Below are positions 25,027 to 37,851 of a stretch of 64,000 nt of DNA, one piece after another. This DNA comes from Pseudomonas sp. GOM6 (GTDB lineage: Bacteria > Pseudomonadota > Gammaproteobacteria > Pseudomonadales > Pseudomonadaceae), in contig NZ_JARPUS010000010.1 of NCBI RefSeq assembly GCF_029537485.1, positions 62,001 through 126,000 on the forward strand, read 5' to 3'. The number at the start of each line of letters is the position of its first letter. The first letter of the stretch is position 1. The notes beneath the pieces are model-generated. The model had not been told where the DNA came from. It worked only from the letters and a program-made list of their open reading frames with translations, and made no database searches. The position numbers and the translations under genes are program-made.

Positions 25027-27858
25027 ATGCAAGAAAGCGTGATGCAGCGCATGTGGGAAAGCGCCCACCTATCAGGTGGCAACGCAGCCTACGTGGAAGA
25101 GCTCTACGAGCTCTACCTGCACGATCCCAACGCTGTGCCAGAAGAATGGCGCACTTACTTCCAGAAATTGCCGACTGATGGCAATTCCGCCACTGATGTC
25201 TCGCACTCCACGGTGCGCGATCAGTTCGTGCTGCTGGCCAAGAACCAGCGCCGCGCTCAACCGGTATCCGCCGGGAGCGTGAGCAGCGAGCACGAGAAGA
25301 AGCAGGTGGAAGTACTGCGTCTGATCCAGGCGTACCGCATGCGCGGCCACCAGGCTTCGTCGCTCGACCCGCTGGGTCTGTGGCAGCGTCCTGTGCCGGC
25401 CGACCTGGCGGTCAACCATTACGGACTGACCGACGCTGACCTCGACACTACCTTCCGCACCGGTGAGCTTTACATCGGCAAGGAGGAGGCGACTCTACGA
25501 GAAATCCACGAGTCCCTGCAGCAGACATATTGTCGCACCATCGGTGCCGAGTTCACCCATATCGTCGACTCCGATCAGCGCAAGTGGTTCCAGCAGCGTC
25601 TGGAAAGCGTGCGTGGCCGCCCGGCGTACTCCGCCGACGTGCAAGGCCATGTGCTTGAGCGCCTGACTGCTGCCGAAGGCCTGGAAAAATACCTGGGCAC
25701 CAAGTATCCGGGGACCAAGCGTTTCGGTCTGGAAGGCGGCGAGAGCCTGATTCCGATGCTGGACGAGATCATCCAGCGTTCTGGCTCCTACGGCACCCAG
25801 GAAATCGTCATCGGCATGGCCCACCGCGGCCGTCTGAACGTACTGGTCAACACCTTCGGCAAGAACCCGCGCGATCTGTTCGACGAGTTCGAAGGCAAGC
25901 AGGTCGAAGGCCTGTCCTCTGGCGACGTGAAGTACCACCAGGGCTTCTCCTCCAACGTCATGACTCCGGGCGGTGAAGTGCACCTGGCGCTGGCATTCAA
26001 CCCGTCGCACCTGGAGATCGTCTCTCCGGTGGTCGAGGGTTCCGTGCGTGCGCGCCAGGATCGCCGTCAGGATGCGACCGGCGACAAGGTACTGCCGATT
26101 TCCATTCACGGTGACGCGGCATTCGCCGGTCAGGGCGTGGTCATGGAAACCTTCCAGATGTCGCAGACCCGTGCCTACAAGACCGGTGGCACCATCCACA
26201 TCGTCATCAACAACCAGGTGGGCTTCACCACCAGTCGTGCCGACGATGCGCGTTCCACCGAGTACGCCACCGACGTCGCCAAGATGATCCAGGCGCCGAT
26301 CCTGCACGTGAATGGCGACGACCCGGAAGCTGTGCTGTTCGTCACCCAGCTGGCCGTTGACTACCGTATGCAGTTCAAGCGCGACGTGGTCATCGACCTG
26401 GTCTGCTACCGTCGTCGCGGTCATAACGAGGCCGACGAGCCGAGCGGCACCCAGCCGCTGATGTACCAGCAGATTGCCAAGCAGCGCACCACGCGTGAGC
26501 AGTATGCTGAGAGCCTGGTACAGAGCGGTCGCATCGATGAAGAGGCGGTCAAGGCCAAGGTCGAGGAATACCGCAGCGCACTGGACAATGGCCAGCATGT
26601 GGTCAAGAGCCTGGTCAAGGAGCCGAACAAGGAACTGTTCGTCGACTGGAAACCCTACCTGGGGCATGCCTGGACCGCGCGTCACGACACACGCTTCGAG
26701 CTGAAGACGCTGCAGGATCTGGCTAGCAAGCTGCTGGAAATCCCAGAAGGTTTCGTGCTGCAGCGTCAGGTCGCCAAAGTGCTGGAAGACCGCGCCAAGA
26801 TGACCGCCGGTGCCATGCCGATCAACTGGGGCTACGCCGAGAACCTGGCCTACGCGACCCTGCTGTTCGAAGGCCACCCGGTGCGCATGACCGGTCAGGA
26901 CGTGGGGCGCGGCACCTTCTCGCACCGCCATGCGGCGCTGCACAACCAAAAAGACGCCACCACCTATTTGCCGCTGCAGAACCTGTACGAAGGTCAGCCG
27001 CGCTTCCAGCTGTACGACTCCTTCCTCTCGGAAGAAGCGGTACTGGCGTTCGAATACGGCTATGCCACCACCATGCCGAACGCGCTGGTGATCTGGGAAG
27101 CCCAGTTCGGTGACTTCGCCAACGGTGCCCAGGTGGTGTTCGACCAGTTCATCTCCAGTGGCGAGCACAAGTGGGGGCGTCTGTGCGGCCTGACCATGCT
27201 GCTGCCGCATGGTTATGAAGGGCAGGGCCCGGAGCACAGCTCCGCACGCCTGGAGCGCTATCTGCAGTTGTGTGCCGAGCACAACATGCAGGTTTGCGTG
27301 CCGACCACGCCGGCGCAGGTCTACCACATGCTGCGCCGCCAGGTGATTCGACCGCTGCGCAAGCCGCTGGTCGTGCTGACACCGAAGTCGCTGCTGCGCC
27401 ACCCGCTGGCCATCTCGACCCTGGAAGAACTGGCCGAAGGCTCGTTCCAGACTGTGATCGGCGAGATCGATCCGATCGATCCGAAGAAGGTCGATCGCGT
27501 CGTGCTGTGCAGCGGCAAGGTCTACTACGACCTGCTGGCCAAACGTCGTGCAGAAGGTCGCGAAGACATCGCCATCGTCCGTATCGAGCAGCTCTATCCG
27601 TTCCCGGAAGACGACCTGACCGAGGCCCTGGCCCCGTACAAGAACGTCAAGCACATCGTCTGGTGCCAGGAAGAGCCGATGAACCAGGGCGCCTGGTACT
27701 GCAGTCAGCACCACATGCGTCGCGTTGCTACTGCGCACAAAAAGGGCCTGTTCCTTGAGTATGCCGGTCGCGATGCCTCGGCCGCGCCGGCCTGTGGCTA
27801 CGCTTCGATGCACGCTGAGCAGCAGGAAAAACTGCTGAACGACGCCTTTACTGTTTAA
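25027..27858 (+). CDS. sucA: 2-oxoglutarate dehydrogenase E1 component
   Basis: SucA decarboxylates 2-oxoglutarate with thiamine diphosphate and passes the succinyl group to the lipoyl arm of SucB. The 943-residue length is that of Pseudomonas SucA. Recognisable parts are the E2-binding N-terminus (MWESAHLSGGNAAYVEELYELY), VIGMAHRGRLNVL, the ThDP/Mg motif near GDAAFAGQG to INNQVGFTT, and YRRRGHNEADEP. The C-terminal half holds GQDVGRGTFSHRHA. GAGGGTG lies before ATG 25027. Confidence 0.98.
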   Translation: MQESVMQRMWESAHLSGGNAAYVEELYELYLHDPNAVPEEWRTYFQKLPTDGNSATDVSHSTVRDQFVLLAKNQRRAQPVSAGSVSSEHEKKQVEVLRLIQAYRMRGHQASSLDPLGLWQRPVPADLAVNHYGLTDADLDTTFRTGELYIGKEEATLREIHESLQQTYCRTIGAEFTHIVDSDQRKWFQQRLESVRGRPAYSADVQGHVLERLTAAEGLEKYLGTKYPGTKRFGLEGGESLIPMLDEIIQRSGSYGTQEIVIGMAHRGRLNVLVNTFGKNPRDLFDEFEGKQVEGLSSGDVKYHQGFSSNVMTPGGEVHLALAFNPSHLEIVSPVVEGSVRARQDRRQDATGDKVLPISIHGDAAFAGQGVVMETFQMSQTRAYKTGGTIHIVINNQVGFTTSRADDARSTEYATDVAKMIQAPILHVNGDDPEAVLFVTQLAVDYRMQFKRDVVIDLVCYRRRGHNEADEPSGTQPLMYQQIAKQRTTREQYAESLVQSGRIDEEAVKAKVEEYRSALDNGQHVVKSLVKEPNKELFVDWKPYLGHAWTARHDTRFELKTLQDLASKLLEIPEGFVLQRQVAKVLEDRAKMTAGAMPINWGYAENLAYATLLFEGHPVRMTGQDVGRGTFSHRHAALHNQKDATTYLPLQNLYEGQPRFQLYDSFLSEEAVLAFEYGYATTMPNALVIWEAQFGDFANGAQVVFDQFISSGEHKWGRLCGLTMLLPHGYEGQGPEHSSARLERYLQLCAEHNMQVCVPTTPAQVYHMLRRQVIRPLRKPLVVLTPKSLLRHPLAISTLEELAEGSFQTVIGEIDPIDPKKVDRVVLCSGKVYYDLLAKRRAEGREDIAIVRIEQLYPFPEDDLTEALAPYKNVKHIVWCQEEPMNQGAWYCSQHHMRRVATAHKKGLFLEYAGRDASAAPACGYASMHAEQQEKLLNDAFTV

Positions 27859-27872
27859 CGCCTTCGCGCATT

Positions 27873-27898
27873 GGGGCGACGGCATGGGTCGTCGCCCC
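27873..27898 (+). other. Intercistronic hairpin sucA-sucB
   Basis: GGGGCGACG (27873-27881) pairs with CGTCGCCCC (27890-27898) around an 8-base loop. No U-run follows, so it is likely an RNA processing or stability element within the operon. Confidence 0.6.
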
Positions 27899-27929
27899 CT
27901 GAAGAAACGAATTTAAGGAAACACACACA

Positions 27930-29156
27930 ATGGCTATCGAGATCAAAGCCCCAACCTTCCCGGAATCGGTTGCCGACGGCACCGTGGCTACCTGGCACAA
28001 GAAGCCGGGCGATGCGGTCAAGCGCGATGAGCTTATCGTCGACATCGAAACCGACAAGGTGGTGATGGAAGTACTCGCCGAAGCCGACGGCGTTCTCGCC
28101 GAGATCGTCAAGAACGAGGGTGACACCGTGTTGTCCGGCGAACTGCTGGGCAAGCTGGGTGATGCCGGCTCTGCGGTCGCCGCTGCTCCGGCTGCTGCCG
28201 CTCCAGCCGCGGCACCTGCCGCTGCTGCCGCTCCGGCTGCCGCCGATGACGCCATCCTGTCTCCGGCTGCGCGCAAAATTGCGGAGGAGGGCGGTATCGA
28301 CCCGAACTCCATTACCGGTACCGGCAAAGGTGGTCGCGTGACCAAGGAAGACGCCGTCGCTGCTGTCGCCGCCAAGAAAGCCGCTCCGGCTGCTGCCCCG
28401 GCCGCCAAGCCGGCTGCTCCGGCTGCCGATGCACCGCTGTTTGCCGCAGGCGACCGCGTCGAGAAGCGCGTGCCGATGACCCGTCTGCGTGCCAAGGTTG
28501 CCGAGCGTCTGGTTGAAGCCCAATCCACCATGGCTCAGCTGACCACCTTCAACGAAGTCGACATGACCGAGGTCATGGCCCTGCGTTCGAAGTACAAAGA
28601 TCTGTTCGAGAAGACCCACAACGGCGTGCGCCTGGGCTTCATGTCCTTCTTCGTCAAGGCCGCTGTCGAGGCGCTGAAGCGTCTGCCGGCGGTCAATGCT
28701 TCGATCGACGGCAACGACATCGTCTACCACGGCTACCAGGACATCGGCGTGGCCGTGTCCAGCGACCGTGGCCTGGTAGTGCCGGTACTGCGCAACGCCG
28801 AGCTGATGAGCCTGGCCGAGATCGAAAACGGCATTGCCACCTTCGGTAAGAAGGCGCGTGAAGGCAAACTGTCGATCGACGAGATGACCGGCGGCACCTT
28901 CACCATCACCAACGGTGGTACCTTCGGTTCGATGATGTCGACCCCGATCGTCAACCCGCCGCAAGCCGCCATTCTGGGCATGCACAACATCATTCAACGC
29001 CCGATGGCCATCAATGGCCAGGTGGTGATTCGCCCGATGATGTACCTGGCGCTGTCTTACGACCACCGCCTGATCGATGGTAAGGAAGCCGTGACCTTCC
29101 TGGTAACCATCAAGAACTTGCTGGAAGACCCGGCGCGCCTGCTGCTGGATATCTAA
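27930..29156 (+). CDS. sucB: Dihydrolipoyllysine succinyltransferase (E2 of 2-oxoglutarate dehydrogenase)
   Basis: SucB forms the core of the 2-oxoglutarate dehydrogenase complex and makes succinyl-CoA. The 408-residue protein has one lipoyl domain with Lys43 in ETDKVVME. An Ala/Pro linker follows, then the peripheral-subunit-binding domain (about 107-145, [13 protein letters not shown]). A second Ala/Pro linker leads to the catalytic domain ending with [12 protein letters not shown], where the histidine is the active-site base. AAGGAA precedes ATG 27930. The alanine-rich linkers give the repetitive GC-rich stretches at 28180-28240 and 28370-28430. Confidence 0.97.
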   Translation: MAIEIKAPTFPESVADGTVATWHKKPGDAVKRDELIVDIETDKVVMEVLAEADGVLAEIVKNEGDTVLSGELLGKLGDAGSAVAAAPAAAAPAAAPAAAAAPAAADDAILSPAARKIAEEGGIDPNSITGTGKGGRVTKEDAVAAVAAKKAAPAAAPAAKPAAPAADAPLFAAGDRVEKRVPMTRLRAKVAERLVEAQSTMAQLTTFNEVDMTEVMALRSKYKDLFEKTHNGVRLGFMSFFVKAAVEALKRLPAVNASIDGNDIVYHGYQDIGVAVSSDRGLVVPVLRNAELMSLAEIENGIATFGKKAREGKLSIDEMTGGTFTITNGGTFGSMMSTPIVNPPQAAILGMHNIIQRPMAINGQVVIRPMMYLALSYDHRLIDGKEAVTFLVTIKNLLEDPARLLLDI

Positions 29157-29176
29157 AAGCCAGTTTCTCCAACGGC

Positions 29177-30659
<1,483 letters not shown>

Positions 30660-30665
30660 TGCAGC

Positions 30666-30690
30666 GAGCGCCTCGTATAACGGGGCGCTC
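30666..30690 (+). terminator. Hairpin between lpd and sucC
   Basis: GAGCGCCTCG (30666-30675) pairs with CGGGGCGCTC (30681-30690), with one G-U, around TATAA. No T-run follows. The remaining bases up to sucC (30691-30847) show no gene. Confidence 0.5.
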
Positions 30691-30847
30691 ATGCAGCGGC
30701 ACAACCACGGCGGGCGGCCCGCGGCGATTCGCTAGAGTCGGTCGCAGGAATGTCCGTCGGACTGCTAACCAGAGCAGTCACAGGTGGCGCGGTGCCATGA
30801 GCGCAGCGCCGAATGCGCAATACCTAAACGAAGAACGGTAGATAAGC

Positions 30848-32013
<1,166 letters not shown>

Positions 32014-32014
<1 letters not shown>

Positions 32015-32901
32015 TGAGCGTCCTGATCAATAAAGACACCAAAGTCATCTGCCAAGGCTTCACCGGCTCGCAGGGTACTTTCCACAGCGAACAAGCCATC
32101 GCCTACGGCACCAAGATGGTTGGCGGCGTGACCCCCGGTAAGGGCGGCACCACCCACCTGGGCCTGCCGGTGTTCAACACCGTCAAGGAAGCTGTAGAAG
32201 CCACCGGCGCTGAAGCCTCGGTGATCTACGTTCCGGCTCCGTTCTGCAAGGACTCGATCCTGGAAGCGGCCAACGGCGGCATCAAGCTGATCGTGTGCAT
32301 CACCGAAGGCATCCCGACCCTCGACATGCTGGACGCCAAGGTCAAGTGTGACGAGCTGGGCGTACGCCTGATCGGCCCGAACTGCCCGGGCGTGATCACT
32401 CCCGGCGAGTGCAAGATCGGCATCATGCCAGGTCACATCCACCTGCCGGGCAAGGTAGGCATCGTGTCGCGTTCCGGCACCCTGACCTATGAAGCCGTGA
32501 AGCAGACCACCGACGCCGGCTTCGGCCAGTCCACCTGTGTGGGCATCGGCGGTGACCCGATCCCGGGCTCCAACTTCATCGACATCCTGAAGCTGTTCCA
32601 GGAAGACCCGAAGACCGAAGCGATCGTGATGATCGGTGAGATCGGCGGTTCCGCTGAAGAAGAGGCGGCAGCCTACATCAAGGCCAACGTCACCAAGCCG
32701 GTGGTGTCCTACATCGCTGGTGTGACCGCGCCGCCCGGCAAGCGCATGGGCCACGCTGGCGCCATCATCTCCGGTGGCAAGGGTACTGCGGACGAGAAGT
32801 TCGCTGCTCTGCAGGACGCGGGTGTGAAAACCGTGCGTTCCCTGGCTGACATCGGCAAGGCCCTGGCCGAGCTGACTGGCTGGGAAGTCAAGAAGGCCTA
32901 A
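32014..32901 (+). CDS. sucD: Succinate-CoA ligase alpha subunit
   Basis: SucD binds CoA and carries the phosphohistidine intermediate. The 295-residue protein has the N-terminal CoA-binding Rossmann fold ([19 protein letters not shown]) and [18 protein letters not shown]. The active histidine is in [17 protein letters not shown] near residue 247. It ends the operon with a strong terminator 20 bases after the stop. Confidence 0.98.
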
Positions 32902-32920
32902 GGCTTTCGTGACTGGGAAG

Positions 32921-32945
32921 AGGCCGCCTGCGGGCGGCCTTTTTC
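32921..32945 (+). terminator. Intrinsic terminator of the sdh-suc operon
   Basis: AGGCCGCC (32921-32928) and GGCGGCCT (32933-32940) form a perfect 8-bp stem with a 4-base loop, followed by TTTTC. Confidence 0.9.
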
Positions 32946-33178
32946 ATGGCCGCAACTTGCGCTCTGGCGACACTTTGTTGCGTGCCATCGACAGCCCGAC
33001 CGGCATCTGCCGCGGTTTGTCGCCCGAATCGTTAGTATTGCAACTATTTTCCCGCCAGGCCCCACAAGGGTAGGGCAGGGAAAGCCAGTGGCCATCCTCC
33101 AACCGGGATGGTGACGTTTCCCAATCCAGCGGAAACCCTGCCGTATTCCATGAATTTCTGCCTGTGGTACTTCCTGCT

Positions 33179-34492
33179 ATGACTCGTTTGAAAAGCCTCG
33201 ACCTTCTGGCCTTGGGCTTCATGACCTTCGCCCTGTTCCTCGGGGCAGGCAACATCATCTTCCCACCCAGCGCCGGTATGGCGGCGGGTGAACATGTCTG
33301 GTCCGCCGCGTTCGGCTTTCTGATCACCGGCGTCGGTTTGCCGCTGCTGACCGTGGTCGCGTTGGCGCGCGTCGGCGGGGGCATGGACGAGCTGACCGCT
33401 CCCCTGGGACGCAAGGCCGGTACGCTGCTGGCTGTTGCCGTGTACCTGGCCATTGGCCCGCTGTTCGCCACTCCGCGTACGGCCGTCGTGTCTTTCGAAA
33501 TGGGCATCGCGCCCTTTACTGGCAATGACGGCACGCCACTTTTGATCTACACCCTGGCTTACTTCGCCGCAGTGCTGTTCCTGGCCCTTAACCCCGGCAA
33601 GCTGGTGGACAGCATCGGCAAGTTCATCACCCCCGTGCTACTGGCGTCGCTGCTGGTCCTCGGCGGCGCTGCACTGACCGTGCCGGCTGGCGAGATCGGC
33701 CAGAGCAGCGAGGCCTACCAGGCCATGCCGTTCATCAAGGGTTTCCTCGAAGGTTACCTGACCATGGATACCCTGGGCGCGCTGGTGTTCGGTATCGTTA
33801 TCGCCACGGCCATTCGTGATCGCGGCGTGGACGATCAGGGCCTGGTCACCCGTTACTCGGTGATTGCCGGTGTCATCGCGGCAGTCGGCCTGTCGCTGGT
33901 CTACCTGGCACTGTTCTACCTCGGCGCGACCAGCCAGGGCATTGCCGGCGATGCGCAGAATGGTGTTCAAGTCCTGACCACCTATGTGCAGCACACGTTT
34001 GGTTTGTATGGCAGCCTGTTGCTGGCGGTCGTGATTACCCTGGCCTGTCTGACTACCGCTGTGGGCTTGTTGACCGCGTGTGGTGAGTACTTCAGCAAGC
34101 TCGTGCCACTGTCCTACCGCAGCGTGGTGTTGATCTGTGGCCTGTTCAGCCTGGTGGTGGCCAATCAGGGGCTGACCCAGCTGATCAGCTTCTCCATCCC
34201 GGTACTGGTCGGCCTCTATCCTCTGGCTATCGTGCTGGTCGGTCTCAGCCTGCTCAATGGTCTGTGGCGTTCGCAGTCGCGGGTGTTTGTGCCGGTTATG
34301 CTGGTTGCACTGTTGTTTGGTCTGGTCGACGGTCTCAATGCCGCTGGCCTGAACGGCATGGTTCCAGGCTTCTTCAGCCACTTGCCGCTGGCTGCGCAGG
34401 GGCTGGGCTGGCTGTTGCCGGTGGCGCTGACCCTGTTCTGCGCTGCGGTGTTCGACCGTTTGCGTGGCGAGCCGCACGCGCAAGCCTGTTAA
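33179..34492 (+). CDS. brnQ: Branched-chain amino acid transporter, LIVCS family (BrnQ/BraB)
   Basis: This 437-residue inner-membrane carrier imports leucine, isoleucine and valine with a cation. It has twelve hydrophobic segments. The family start MTRLKSLDLLALGFMTFALF is followed by LGAGNIIFPPSAGMAAG and TPRTAVVSFEMGIAP, and the length equals that of Pseudomonas BraB. ATG 33179 is chosen over 33164 because it gives the conserved N-terminus. The 277 bp upstream, after the sucD terminator, hold no gene. Confidence 0.93.
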   Translation: MTRLKSLDLLALGFMTFALFLGAGNIIFPPSAGMAAGEHVWSAAFGFLITGVGLPLLTVVALARVGGGMDELTAPLGRKAGTLLAVAVYLAIGPLFATPRTAVVSFEMGIAPFTGNDGTPLLIYTLAYFAAVLFLALNPGKLVDSIGKFITPVLLASLLVLGGAALTVPAGEIGQSSEAYQAMPFIKGFLEGYLTMDTLGALVFGIVIATAIRDRGVDDQGLVTRYSVIAGVIAAVGLSLVYLALFYLGATSQGIAGDAQNGVQVLTTYVQHTFGLYGSLLLAVVITLACLTTAVGLLTACGEYFSKLVPLSYRSVVLICGLFSLVVANQGLTQLISFSIPVLVGLYPLAIVLVGLSLLNGLWRSQSRVFVPVMLVALLFGLVDGLNAAGLNGMVPGFFSHLPLAAQGLGWLLPVALTLFCAAVFDRLRGEPHAQAC

Positions 34493-34501
34493 ATCCCTCT
34501 A

Positions 34502-34523
34502 GGGCGCGCCTTTTGGCGCGCCC
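34502..34523. terminator. Perfect GC hairpin after brnQ
   Basis: GGGCGCGCC and GGCGCGCCC form a 9-bp perfect stem closed by TTTT. No T-tract follows the stem, so it may work as a stability element rather than a classical terminator. Confidence 0.5.
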
Positions 34524-34617
34524 AACCGCTTGTTTGGCATATCTGGCACTTTCTGGCGATTGCCGCCTGCCTGGGTGTGCCGGACAATCCTCGGCAACTC
34601 ATTCGTAGCTTGCCGCC

Positions 34618-35424
34618 ATGTCGCAATCTGTCTTCTTCGCTCACGCCAACGGTTTCCCGTCGGCGACCTACGCCAAACTCTTCGCCGCCCTGGCGCCGGA
34701 CTTCAATGTCCAGCACCTGGCGCAGCACGGGCATGATCCGCGTTTTCCGGTCAACGACAACTGGGACAATCTGGTCGACGAGCTGATCCTGCATCTGCAG
34801 CAGGCTGACCAGCCAGTGTGGGGCGTTGGTCATTCTCTCGGCGGCGTACTGCACTACCATGCGGCGTTGCGCCATCCGGAGCTGTACCGCGGTGTAGTGA
34901 TGCTCGACTCGCCCTTGCTGACGGGGGTCGACCGGCTGGTGATTCGTGCCGCCAAGCGCTTTGGCTTCATTGACCGGATCACACCTGCCGGGCGTACGGT
35001 CGGCCGACGTGAAGCCTTCAGCGACTTCGCGGAGGCCCGCGATTATTTCGCCGCCAAGACCCTGTTCCGTCGCTTCGACCCCGAGTGCCTGGATGCCTAC
35101 ATACGCCATGGCCTGCGCGCGGAAGGGCAGGGCCTGCGCTTGCGTTTCGATCCGGCCACCGAGATCAGTATTTACCGCAGCGTGCCCCACACCGTACCGG
35201 GGCGCCCGCAGCAGCTGCCGGTGCCGTTGGCCGTCGTGCGCGGTCGGCATAGCCGTGTGGTGATGCCGCACCATGCCCGCCAGGTGGCACGAGTGCCCCG
35301 TGGCGAATACCACAGCCTGCCCGGCGGGCATATGTTTCCGCTGGAGCGGCCGCAGGACACGGCGCGGCTGCTGCGTGAGCTGTTCAGCCGCTGGCAGGAT
35401 CAGGATAGGGAGCGTTCTGCATGA
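34618..35424 (+). CDS. Alpha/beta hydrolase
   Basis: The 268-residue protein begins with VFFAHANGFPSATYAKL, the oxyanion-hole region of an alpha/beta hydrolase. The nucleophile is Ser73 in GVGHSLGG. MLDSPLLTG follows, and the last histidine is in LPGGHMFPLE near the C-terminus. No signal peptide is seen, so it is cytoplasmic. The substrate is unknown. It overlaps the next hydrolase gene by four bases (ATGA), so the two are made together. Confidence 0.83.
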   Translation: MSQSVFFAHANGFPSATYAKLFAALAPDFNVQHLAQHGHDPRFPVNDNWDNLVDELILHLQQADQPVWGVGHSLGGVLHYHAALRHPELYRGVVMLDSPLLTGVDRLVIRAAKRFGFIDRITPAGRTVGRREAFSDFAEARDYFAAKTLFRRFDPECLDAYIRHGLRAEGQGLRLRFDPATEISIYRSVPHTVPGRPQQLPVPLAVVRGRHSRVVMPHHARQVARVPRGEYHSLPGGHMFPLERPQDTARLLRELFSRWQDQDRERSA

Positions 35425-36284
35425 GTTTCAGCGTCGAGGAAACCCGTTTCAGCCTGCCGCATGTCGAGCTGGCGGCTCATTTGTTCGGTCCCGAGGACGG
35501 TCTTCCGGTGATCGCTCTGCATGGCTGGCTGGACAACGCCATGACCTATGCACGCCTGGCGCCGAAGCTCCGAGGGCTGCGCATCGTTGCCCTGGATTTC
35601 CCCGGCCATGGCCATTCCGGCCATTACGCCAGCAACTCCAGCTACAGCATGTGGGAATACCTGGAGGATGTGCTGCTGGTGGCCGAGCAACTGGGCTGGG
35701 AGCGCTTCTCCCTGCTCGGGCATTCTCTGGGCGGGATCATTTCGACTCTATTGGCTGCAGCCGTGCCGGAACGCATCGAGCGCCTGGCGCTGATCGATGG
35801 TCTGGTGCCCTATACCGCCGAGGCCGATAGCGCGCCCAAGCGCCTTGGCGATGCGCTGCGCGCACGCCTGGCCGTGCGTAACAAGCAGAAACCGGTTTAT
35901 CCGGATCTGGAAAAAGCCGTACAGGCGCGCATGAAGGGCGTGGTCGCGGTCAGTCGCGAGGCTGCCGAACTGCTGGCCCAGCGCGGTCTGGAACCGGTAC
36001 CCGGTGGCTATACCTGGCGTACGGATATCCGCCTGACCCTGCCTTCGGTCATGCGCCTGACCTTCGCCCATGTCGAGCACTTCGTGCAGGCGGTGCAGTG
36101 CCCGGTCAGTCTGATTCTCGCCGAGGGCGGGCAGATGAGCGTCGAGCCGCGGCTCAAGTCCCTGATCGAGGGTACGGGGTTCGAGGTACATGTGCTGCCG
36201 GGCGGCCATCATCTACATCTGAATGACGAGGTCGGAGCCCAGCAGGTCGCAGACTGTTTCAATCCTTTCTTCCTGCGGCCTTGA
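35421..36284 (+). CDS. Alpha/beta hydrolase
   Basis: The 287-residue protein has [18 protein letters not shown], the oxyanion-hole motif HGWLDN, then FPGHGHSG. The nucleophile is Ser102 in LLGHSLGG, and the C-terminal histidine is in [11 protein letters not shown]. It differs clearly from its upstream partner, so they are not a recent duplication. The substrate cannot be inferred. It is translationally coupled to the preceding hydrolase, and a GST gene follows after 50 bp. Confidence 0.83.
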   Translation: MSFSVEETRFSLPHVELAAHLFGPEDGLPVIALHGWLDNAMTYARLAPKLRGLRIVALDFPGHGHSGHYASNSSYSMWEYLEDVLLVAEQLGWERFSLLGHSLGGIISTLLAAAVPERIERLALIDGLVPYTAEADSAPKRLGDALRARLAVRNKQKPVYPDLEKAVQARMKGVVAVSREAAELLAQRGLEPVPGGYTWRTDIRLTLPSVMRLTFAHVEHFVQAVQCPVSLILAEGGQMSVEPRLKSLIEGTGFEVHVLPGGHHLHLNDEVGAQQVADCFNPFFLRP

Positions 36285-36334
36285 CGCAGCCTCGGCAACT
36301 GCCGAGGCTTGCAGGAACGCAACGGGAGAATTGC

Positions 36335-36988
36335 ATGATTGAGCTTTATACAGCTGCCACCCCCAACGGCCACAAGGTTTCTATCGCGCTCGAGGAGCTA
36401 GGGCTGCCTTATCAGGTGCACGCCTTGTCGTTCGACAAGAAAGAGCAGAAAACCCCGGAGTTCCTCCGCATCAACCCCAATGGGCGTATCCCGGCCATTG
36501 TCGATGACGGTTTCGCCGTGTTCGAGTCCGGCGCCATCCTCATCTACCTGGCTGAGAAGACTGGTCGACTGATGCCCAGCGATGCTCAGGGCCGCTCTCT
36601 GGTGCTGCAGTGGCTGATGTTTCAGATGGGTGGAGTAGGGCCGATGCAGGGCCAGGCCAACGTGTTCTTCCGCTATTTCCCGGAAAAGCTGCAGGGTGCC
36701 ATCGACCGTTACCAGCACGAAACCCGCCGCCTCTATGAAGTGCTCGACCGCCGTTTGAGCGAGGCCGAATACCTGGCCGGTGACTACAGCATCGCCGATA
36801 TCGCCACGTTCCCCTGGGTGCGAGTACACGACTGGGCGGGCGTCTCGGTCGAGGGCCTGGAGCATCTGCAGCGCTGGCTGAGTACAATCGGCGAGCGCCC
36901 GGCAGTGCAACGCGGGCTGCAGGTGCCGCGTCGTCCCGACGACGAAAGCAGCCTGGTAAAAACCGCCCAAAGCATGCTGACACGCTGA
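36335..36988 (+). CDS. Glutathione S-transferase, YfcG-like
   Basis: The 217-residue protein has the N-terminal thioredoxin-like domain with [19 protein letters not shown], the Thr/Asn active-site pattern of the Nu-class (YfcG/YghU) transferases. The glutathione-binding turn [15 protein letters not shown] follows, and then an all-helical C-terminal domain with [11 protein letters not shown]. Nu-class enzymes reduce disulfides and peroxides with glutathione. GGGAGA precedes ATG 36335. Confidence 0.87.
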   Translation: MIELYTAATPNGHKVSIALEELGLPYQVHALSFDKKEQKTPEFLRINPNGRIPAIVDDGFAVFESGAILIYLAEKTGRLMPSDAQGRSLVLQWLMFQMGGVGPMQGQANVFFRYFPEKLQGAIDRYQHETRRLYEVLDRRLSEAEYLAGDYSIADIATFPWVRVHDWAGVSVEGLEHLQRWLSTIGERPAVQRGLQVPRRPDDESSLVKTAQSMLTR

Positions 36989-36996
36989 GGTTGCGC

Positions 36997-37800
36997 ATGC
37001 CCCGTCATCTCTTGCTCTGCCTGACCCTCTGCTGCACTCCCGTCCTGGCCGCCGACGTTGCCGGCAGCCAGGACCTGGACATCCTGCCGCGCTTTCCCCG
37101 TGCCGAGATCGTCGACTACCGCGATGCCGCCGTCGAGGAACGTCGCTATCCACTCGATGGGGTGCGCCGCATCAGTGGCCAGATACGCATGTCGCGCGAA
37201 GTGCTGGTCGAAGGCCGCGTGCGCGCCTTGACCTACCGCCTGCCTGACGAACACTCCCCAGACGAGGTGCTGGAACAGGCCCGTGAGCACCTGGACCAGG
37301 CTGGCGCGCAGTTGCTGTACTGGTGTGAGGGCCGTGACTGCGGCTCCAGCAGCCTGCTGGCCAATGCCATCTTCGGCAACGCCAAGCTCTACGGTCCCGA
37401 GGAGCGGCAGAGCTACCTGCTGCTGCGTCTGGCTGAACCCCAGGACAACAGCTTGCTGGCCTTGTACGGCATCACCCGCGGTAACCGCCGCTCCTACCTG
37501 CATGCCGAACAGCTGGATGCTGCCGCCCCCCTGGCGGACATTCTTCCCGCTGCCGCCACGCTGCGCAAAAAGCTGCGCCAGAGTGGGCAACTGGCGCTAC
37601 CCAAACTGGGCGAGCCGGATGACACCTGGGCGGAGCTGCTGGCCAACACGCTGCTGCTCGACCGCACGCTGCGGGTCAGCCTCAACGGCGCCAGTGCCGA
37701 GGCCTGGCGTGCGACGCTGGAGCAGCGAGGGGTACGCGCCAGCCGACTGGAAACCGGCGAGACAGAGGGCTCTGGCCTGTTGTTACGAATGCTGCGCTGA
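36997..37800 (+). CDS. Secreted DUF4892-type protein
   Basis: The 267-residue protein has a clear signal peptide (LLLCLTLCCTPVLA, cleavage near residue 18) and should be periplasmic. The mature part matches my recollection of the DUF4892 family of gammaproteobacteria, which has no known function. It contains two cysteines in YWCEGRDCGSS that could form a disulfide. It begins nine bases after the GST stop. A TTG two codons upstream is possible but less likely. Confidence 0.68.
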   Translation: MPRHLLLCLTLCCTPVLAADVAGSQDLDILPRFPRAEIVDYRDAAVEERRYPLDGVRRISGQIRMSREVLVEGRVRALTYRLPDEHSPDEVLEQAREHLDQAGAQLLYWCEGRDCGSSSLLANAIFGNAKLYGPEERQSYLLLRLAEPQDNSLLALYGITRGNRRSYLHAEQLDAAAPLADILPAAATLRKKLRQSGQLALPKLGEPDDTWAELLANTLLLDRTLRVSLNGASAEAWRATLEQRGVRASRLETGETEGSGLLLRMLR

Positions 37801-37851
37801 CGCATGATGGCGGGCCGGGCGATCAGCGCCCGGTATCCGGAAGTGGAAACC

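Noticed and set aside
25495..27885. 796-codon open frame opposite sucA
   Set aside because: It mirrors the codon pattern of sucA and has no recognisable domain or start signal.
28180..28430. Repetitive GC-rich stretches that look like tandem repeats
   Set aside because: They encode the Ala/Pro linkers between SucB domains, a normal feature of the family.
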